From Zygnema cylindricum (taxonomy: Eukaryota > Streptophyta > Zygnematophyceae > Zygnematales > Zygnemataceae), in assembly GCA_037447655.1 (NCBI GenBank), contig JBBHKE010000893.1:683186-747185 (forward strand): a DNA stretch of 64,000 bases, written 5' to 3'. The position numbers were made by a program, and so were the translations under genes. The notes below the pieces were generated by a model. That model saw nothing but the letters and a program-made list of their open reading frames with translations, had not been told where the DNA came from and ran no database searches. Shown piece after piece: positions 56,754-64,000 of the stretch; position 1 is the first letter of the stretch; each line of letters opens with the position of its first letter.

Positions 56754-59700
56754 ATGCCAGAATTTCAACTCTTCTCTCCAGCTACGCGGCAAGTTTTTTC
56801 TATGGCGCTTGGTTCAGCTCCTTTCCTCAACGAGCTTCGCTTCTCTCGCCAAATTCTAACCCTTGGGAGAGAAGCGACGACTAAGATTTTCAGCAGCCAT
56901 GTCCTAGTGCTCGGCGCTGGCGCTCTTGGAAGTCAGATTGCCACCAGTCTCGCTCTTGCAGGTGTGGGATCCCTCACTTTTCTTGACGACGCTTTAGTGA
57001 AACTCTCAGATCTTGGTGCTCACTGTCTTCTCAAAGCCGATGATATTGGCCGAAATCGGGCGTCTGCTTCTGCTTCCAGGCTTAGAGAATTAGGGTGTTC
57101 TTCTGAAGTTAGGGCTGTGTCTCGGAAGAGTCTGAGCTTATTGTCTGTTGGAAGTTCTACAGAGGGTGAAGGAGAGGGAGTAGCGAAGGAAGATGATGTT
57201 TTTTTACGTAGTTTTACAGCAGTTGTGGCAGCTAGTGACCATTATTCCCTGGCCTCACTATGTGACTTGGACCGAAGCTGTAGGGAAAGAGCCGTTAAGT
57301 TTGTTATGACCGGATGTTTCGGGTTCTGTTCGTACGTTTTCTCTGATTTTGGTGAAATATTTGAAGTTCGAGATCCAACTGGCGAGCCGTGGGGAGGCGG
57401 AGGGGGAGGAGGGGGAGGCGGAGGTGATAAAAGAGGAGGGGGTGGGCTTCTGCTAGTGGAAAGCATTACACAGGATTTTCCTGCAACTGTTACCATTGCT
57501 GAAGACCAGCGCCATAATCTTGAGAGTGGGGACTTTGTCGTTTTCTCGGCCATTGAAGGTATGCAAGAGCTGAACGATGGGATGGCGCGACTTGTGACAG
57601 TCACAGGTCCATCTTCCTTTACTATTCCCGATGACACTAGAGGTTACAAGCCCTATGGTTCTGGAGGTTATATCAGTTACACTCCTCGACCAATCAGAGT
57701 GTCATTTCTTTCTTTGGAAGATTCTCTCTTAACGCCACAATTTGCCGATACAGATTCTCGAAAGCCCGGAACAGCTCATCAGCTCCATGCAATTTTCAGG
57801 GCCGTGGATACCTTTGAGAATCAGTCTATTGTGAGGCCAGAGAAAATTTCAGTTGCAGAATATGCAGAAATCAAATGTATGGCTCAGGAATATTTGCAGA
57901 CTATGGCTCTGTTACCAACTCTTTCAATTTCAGTTGACAGGCACGATGAGTTGAGAGGCAGCGGGCACTTGATTTCGAATGGGACGGATGAAATGGTTGC
58001 GACAGGAGATGGAGAGAGAGATGGGCTTGACGGGAGGACCATTGAGTTGAATGTCGAAGCTACGGAAATGCAATGTGACTCTGGGAGAAGTGTTGAGATT
58101 AATGAAGGATTATTGAAGTCTATTTTACAAGGAAGAGGAGTGGAGCTAAGCCCTATTGTGTCGCTGACTGGTGGCATTGCAGCACAAGAGATTTTGAAGG
58201 TACGTATGGTCAGGAATTCTGTGATGTCGCCTTTTAGAGAATTCTGCCATATTTGGTTATTGAAAAATTTCTATATGTCGTTTTTTGAAGAATTTTGTCA
58301 TATTTGGTCCTTGAAGAATTTTTATACTTATTTTTCTGTCACGGCCTATTATACTCTAAACAAAAGTAATGCTCAGCATCCTAGCCCTTGTATTCAATTA
58401 AGTTCTGAAAATAATCGATGTGTTGCTATTTCTTGCACTTTTATTTTTTTTACCACCATCTATGCTGGTAACTATGTTCAATAGTTTGGCGGTTTGGAGA
58501 AAATCGATCAACCTGAGATTTGGGTATGTTATCCCTACTGTGTCTCATCATTTCCGTTGAAGCACGAGATGGTTGAAATTATTGGAGTGCTTGTGGATTT
58601 TTCCACAGCATAGAAGTGTGCGAGCATTCGCATGTTCGATTAGTATCTATTGTGGAAAGTTTTCATCGCTACTCATACAGTTCCTCTCATTTTGTTTCTC
58701 TCATTGATTTCTATCAGTTGTCTTTACTTAGTTGATTAAATAGATATCAGGGAATTATAGCCCATGAAACAAAGTTGTATGCCTATATTGGCCTGAGGAT
58801 CTTGTGTTGTGCATTTTTGGGAACAAGCTATCCTTTGCACCTTGTGAAATTTCTGGACACGCCGCAGCTTGAACCTGAATATTGCATATGCTATGAGGCA
58901 GTGATGTTCGTGGAAGATCAGCGAAAAGCTGATTTTGATGTAACTTTCGCATATGCTACACCGCCTGCTTCCACTCGGGTTGTCCACACTAACTAAAGCT
59001 GTCCGAATTATGGTGTCGCAACATATATCACGGTTGTCTTCAGATTTCACTGTATTGATTGTATGAAAAAAGTGTGGTCCAGTGTAATTCTCTCACTTCA
59101 AATTTTATATACCTTGATGGCATGTCATTTTTTTTTTGGTTTTACAACTGAGTAATAGTTGATGATTCCAAACTGTGGTAGATGCTTTGTGTTTCCACCT
59201 AGCAAGTCAGTGAGGATCATTACATCGAGTGACTTGATGGAGTCACGCTTGCTTGGATTTCGGTTTGCATGGTAGAAATGGCTGAAATTGTTACCCAGTG
59301 CATATAAATTAGCATGAATGTGAATGAATTTGGCATACTGTTATGTACATGACTACAATGCCCATTGTTATTAGCATTAAGGATTTATTATTGTAAATGC
59401 AAAATTTGAATTTATAATACTAATTTAGTGTAAGTCCACCCCCTAGTCTCCCCTAGTGTTGCTAACACTATTTTATGATTTTCAACCGAAAAAAGTCATG
59501 ACCGAATTAGTGTTATTAGTTCTAATAATGGTGGGCGGTATAGTCTACATATTTGTGTGGTAATTGTTATTCATGCTACAGTGATGTTGACACTCGTCGT
59601 GTTTGGTAGACTGTGTCCTGTGTTGAGTTGATCACAGAAACGGCCGTCAGATCTACAGCGGTAAACTTTACTACCATTAAATACGCATGCGGAAGATTGC

Positions 59701-62700
59701 ATTCTCTGGAACATTTGTCTAAGATATCATTTTGAGGATGTCTTGATGAATGATGTTAATGTAGATGTACCATAACTGAACGAGATTAATCAGTTGTTTC
59801 AATCGACGAGATTCATTAGTTTACTTTTGTTTTTTTTTTTACAATTGTACTTCTGTGCTTGTGTCAAGTGAGATTATGTCATGCATTGCCCAACCATTCT
59901 TCTTCTAGTTCCCTCATTGGGAACCTGCCAATTTCTCTCTGGCGCAGTGGTCATGAACTCACGTTTGTAGTTTTAGTGCGTAAATGTTTTCTTGTTTGAG
60001 CTGATGCAAGAAAGGGAGGACAAAACAAATCCATGTAAACCTCCCATATGACCGTAAAAATATTCTCAACACCTCTTTTAGGGCCTTTTTCAATAAGTTT
60101 TATGAGATAATAGCACGCTACCAGCTTTGCAGTGTTCCCAGTGCCAAACCTCTGTCTGCAGTTTTTTTGTTGCAGGCTTGTACAGGTGTTCTCATGCCAT
60201 TGCGGCAATGGCTGTACTTTGATGCAACAGATTGTCTACCTGAAGAGGCCCTCTCCCCAACTGACACAGAAAACCAAGAGACGAGGTACAGCGCACAGGT
60301 CGCAATGTTTGGGGGAAGCTTCCAGGAATTGCTTGCTAACCAGCAGGTAAAGATAGGTTCACATTGCAACCCATCCATGTGGTCCCATTCATCCCTCTTC
60401 CTCCTGTGGAGCTTTTTGTGGGTTTTTAATTAAATTCAACCCTTTGTGCCAGGCATTTACTTGGGTATATGGCAAGTTACTGAAGCTACAATCAGGGCCA
60501 TCATAATTAAAGGTTTCATTGCTGTTTTGGTGAATTAAGGTTATTGTGGTGCCAGCTGGGAATCACAACCTTCACTGGTGTAGCATTTTTGGTTGTTGAA
60601 GCAATGAGTAGTATAACGGTGGCCTTTTTTTTTTGAGTCCTTCGTCTATTTGTTGTCACAAGTACGTATCCTCTCATTAGTTACACATATTCCTGTTCTA
60701 AAGCTCTGGCCATGGAAGATCGCTTCTTCAGAAATGGATCCTGTCGTCATGTGTCTGCTGTGGCAGGAGGGATGTGGAAGGTCTTTTTGTTTATATAAAG
60801 AAAAGGTGGTTAAGGTTGACTGATTCAAATTCTTCTGTAAACCTATTGATTTGAACTTAGTATGTGCACCAATCACATTTACATTTTCATCTGCATATAT
60901 CTTTTTCATTATATTATTTTTGTTATAAGGTCTATTCCAGAGTTTTGTCTTTGTACTTGAATTTTTCTCCATAAAAGAGCTTCGTGCTTCACACTTGACT
61001 GTTTTGCACCTCATCGTTTATGGGGGGGTGGACACGAATATGGCAATTCCAGTGGCTGGTTGCAGGGGCTGGCGCAATCGGCTGTGAAGTTCTTAAAAAT
61101 CTTGCGCTTATGGGGATTGGTTCGGGGCCGCATGGCCGTCTCACCATAGTTGATCCAGACACAATTCAAAGGTCCAACCTTGCGACGCAAATGTTCTATC
61201 AGATGGGTGACCTGCACCGGGCGAAGGCCCCGACAGCTGCTCGCGCTGTACGGGCTATCAACTCCGACATTGACGTGAGAGCAATTGAGACTCGTTTGGA
61301 GAAAGAATCAGAAGGCCTCCTCGAGGGGGCAATCTTCGAGTCATTATCAGGTGCTACTGCTGTTCACTGCCTATCGCTCTTAGAGTTAATCACCCGGATT
61401 TGAGTGAGTGCTTTTTTGGCCCAACATCATAAATTTATGCTAATAACACTGTTTAGTTGAGTGGCTCGTAATGAGCAACTTGCAAAACATGTAGTGTAGC
61501 TTATTCTTATGATGTGTTTGCGCTAATTTATTTACTTTAGATGGGTGCTGCCTCTAGCATTCATTTTGATCTTTTGGTTGTAGGTCCGTTCATTAGACAT
61601 AGCTATATTGCAACCACCATTGTTGACCCCAATTATCCTCAACAGAGTATTTCCAGAGTTTTTTTTCAAGATAAAATAGGTGAAAAGTGTCTTTTGCAAA
61701 ATAGAATTGGTGTGGTGTTGCTTTGTGGAGCTATGCATTGCAATTCTACTCCAATGGCGGTAAGCTGTGTGTAGTTTTAGTGCTCGAGTGTTGAAGTTGA
61801 CTCAACTAGGCAAGTAACATACCGCAGAGCTTATTTTCTGAAAAACAAACGTTCCGGTTGAGGTGTAAGGCCATGTTCAATGCCCACGGTACACTTTTCT
61901 ATTGTGTTCACCAGTTTTGCCCAATTTCTGCATGGGCTCTTTTTAAAAATCTTTTGGTATTCAAAAGCTATGTCTACTATTGCTACATCTACTATTACTG
62001 ATAGTTTTCTGGTCGTATCTTTCTCAAGTCTCAACGTTATTTCACGGCCGTATGCATTTTTTTGGACATTCAGGTTCTTTGTCTACTTTGCAGTAAAGTA
62101 CACGGCTACTTTGCAGTGATGGAATTTGATATTCCCTTACTGAGTGCCATGCCTCTTGTTTTGTTTTTACAACTAGGTTTTTATTGCCACTATTTTTCGT
62201 TGCAAACTTGCAAACAGTGAAGCCATTCGAATTGCGCTACTTCTGGAAGAGTCTTCATGGAAGTGTTCTTGGAATTGATATGGTATGGACCGCAGTTCAT
62301 GAAGAATTTGGTGTGCATGGCACTCATCTTAATACAAAGTTCATTGCGAGACTTAATAGCTGTAGCATTTTATTGTTGTTCACAGTTTTATTCACAGCAC
62401 GAGCATCTTTTCCTTACTTTTTTTTTTTTGCTGTCAGGTTGGGGATATACCGTATCAATTGCATTGGACTTCCTCTCTCTGATTTTGCTAGGAGAGGAAG
62501 TGCCAGTGTTTCCTTTGTTCCCTCTGTTGTTGAGATCATGTCGATATTCTCGTCACTAGTTCATGATTTTTGCCATTAAGAGAACTATTTTCTCTCAATC
62601 ACCTTTAGACAACGCATGTGTTCATTGTGCTTATGGTGTTCACTGTGATGTGTTGCGATGGAGAATATCTTTCCCAGGACTTATGTGCGCTGTGGATAAT

Positions 62701-63448
62701 GCGACCTCGCGGTTATATATGGATTCGCGCTGTGTATATTTTCGCAAGCCTATGGTGGATGGGGGAAAATATGGTGTAAAAGGAAGTGTCCAGGTCCGTT
62801 TTTATTTCCACTTTTTTCTCTGGTTGGTCAGCAAGGCAACAGAAGTCTCATTAAAACAAAGTGTTCCCTTTGTATCGCCTTGGTGATTTAAAAACCTTTA
62901 GAGTGTTTCTGCCAACTTTCGAACTAATGGGACTTGCTTGCATTCAAAATTTGTTGTCCAATTTTCGCAATTAGGGCATAACAGATGAATAGTTCCTCTT
63001 GTAATATGAAAAATGTCGTTCTGTCCAAGCTCTGATTGGAACTTGAGGTTTAATTTCTGTTTGGAAATTATCAAGGTCCAGTTTGCCAAGTCACTACCTC
63101 AAGAATTATTTGGATGGAGAATGTCATGGATTGTTTGTTCTCGACCTTTTTCTTCTGACTGCAGGTGTTTGTGCCACACGAGTCAGAGATGTATGCTTCT
63201 AGCAGAGACCCACCTGAGCATAAGGAAGCGCCAATCTGTACACTAAAAAATTTTCCTTATGCTCCTGAACATACTATCAAATGGGCAGTTGAGTCATTTT
63301 CAACGCTTTTCACTCAAAGGCCGGAAAGTGTAAATGTGTATTTAGGCAGCAAAAATTTTGTGGAACCACAACAACAGCAGCCTAAAAATTATCAATTGCC
63401 GGCTCTCCAAGTATTGTATGATGCTCTTGTAAAGCAACGGTCTCTCAG
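56754..63448 (+). CDS. Ubiquitin-activating enzyme E1-like protein, 5' part (continues beyond window)
   Basis: Exons 56754-58199, 60176-60346, 61053-61350, 62678-62793 and 63165-63448 join in phase; the last donor (phase 2) leads out of the window, so the C-terminal ubiquitin-fold domain is not seen. Order: inactive adenylation half (ELRFSRQILTLG, VLVLGAGALGS, DIGRNRA), the first catalytic-Cys half domain (HNLESGDFVVFS), GGIAAQEILK, MPLRQWLYFDA, then the active adenylation half (AGAGAIGCEVLKNLALMGIG, VDPDTIQRSNL, AVDNATSR) and the catalytic Cys702 in APICTLKNFP. This is the UBA1/UBA6 layout. Odd points: SNLNRQF reads SNLATQM, so the Arg that contacts ATP is Thr584; a run of 11 Gly lies in the first Cys half domain; the first 482 codons are one exon. 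It may be a diverged paralogue. Confidence 0.9.
57393..57425 (+). repeat. GGN repeat encoding an 11-Gly run in the E1-like gene
   Basis: Pure G-rich triplets (GGAGGCGGAGGGGGAGGAGG and on) lie between DPTGEPW and DKRGGGG. Not expected in E1 enzymes; likely a slippage expansion in a surface loop. Confidence 0.85.
59355..59545. mobile_element. Family 1 inverted-repeat element (E1-like gene intron 1)
   Basis: ACAATGCCCATTGTTATTAGC at the left and TTAGTTCTAATAATGGTGGGCGGTATAG at the right. Internal ATTTATAATACTAATTTAGTG and TTGCTAACACTATTTTATG. Confidence 0.78.
61363..61520. mobile_element. Family 1 inverted-repeat element near a splice donor (E1-like gene intron 3)
   Basis: TTCACTGCCTATCGCTCTTAGAGTTAATCAC starts about 12 bases after the exon 3 donor (TCAG|GTGCTA at 61350/61351), followed by CATCATAAATTTATGCTAATAACACTG and TGCAAAACATGTAGTGTAG. 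Confidence 0.72.
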
Positions 63449-64000
63449 GTGAGCCGGGATTGCATGGTTGCATATATTATTGGACAAAAACAGCTGTTCT
63501 TTGTGCAATATATGGTAGTTGTCAAGCATGAATTTGCCGTTTTTGATTGCTGGAAATTCTCTCGGAGCGAACCGAGGGAAGCGGTGCCTGATAATGACAA
63601 GGGTAACTTTTGGAAATTTCCACAGAAAAGGTTGTACAGTGAAGTTTAAAATCTTGCTATTGTCTTTGGCCATTTGCACAAAGCGGCCTAAGATAACACA
63701 TTTTACTTTTGGCTTTTTGTTCTTTATTTTGGCTAGCGAGTTGGTCTTAGGCAGGGCATTGGTTGTGTTGATTTAACAAGGAGGTGCAATGTCCTGTGGT
63801 TTGAACTACTTGCTTGACTGAATGCAAACATTTTCCAATAACACACAAATTTTAGCATGTAGAACATGAGAAAATAGACGCGGACCAGTAAATAAATGGC
63901 AGGTACATCACAGTAATGGTGTTGTGATGACACATGTCTTCTGTAGTCTAGTCTAAGAACTTGATTCCAAATCCTAGCTGGACCTTGGGGATTAACTGTT
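63449..64000 (+). other. Intron of the E1-like gene to the window edge
   Basis: Starts with the donor CTCTCAG|GTGAGC. No further E1 exon is recognisable before the window ends. No other feature seen. Confidence 0.7.

Overview
This window is plant-type (streptophyte) nuclear DNA: split genes with GT-AG introns, moderate GC, long T-rich and low-complexity introns, and nested Ty1/copia LTR retrotransposons. The plant assignment rests on the gene content (an AllA-like ureidoglycolate protein in its plant form, a PEPKR2-like kinase-fold protein, an OGFOD2-like oxygenase, plant-type copia elements). I cannot name the species.

Layout. Bases 1-12,763 are a transposon nest. An old plus-strand copia element survives as RNase H fragments and an interrupted 3' LTR. 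It was invaded by a later minus-strand copia element (1760-8145, two LTRs, dead gag-pol) and by a further LTR insertion, now a solo LTR (8997-9956, perfect CTTAC target duplication). A second inverted LTR lies at 11712-12763. Bases 1-1191 hold an unrecognised reading frame broken by stops. Bases 12.8-16.2 kb are gene-poor.

From 16.2 kb to the right edge there are seven genes on strictly alternating strands: a PEPKR2-like pseudokinase (+), a short-form transaldolase (-), GET4 (+), SRP54 (-), an AllA-type ureidoglycolate lyase/hydrolase-like protein (+), an OGFOD2-like 2OG-Fe(II) oxygenase (-) and a ubiquitin E1-like enzyme (+, running off the window). This gives three head-to-head promoter regions of about 0.6-1 kb and three tail-to-tail gaps of about 1.7-2 kb. 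Exon borders were set by splice consensus plus phase closure. In the six complete genes every phase closes and the exon sum is a whole number of codons. GET4 and SRP54 both serve protein targeting to the ER; I see no other pathway link between neighbours.

The most unusual signal is in the introns. One family of about 0.2-kb inverted-repeat elements (about 17 recognisable copies) and a second family of about 0.14 kb (4 copies) lie almost only inside introns. Several copies start within a few bases of a 5' splice site, and in SRP54 intron 2 the element end is part of the donor itself. Separately, four introns carry local duplications that copy splice-site-proximal sequence. These patterns suggest intron-adapted, possibly introner-like, mobile elements and active intron remodelling.
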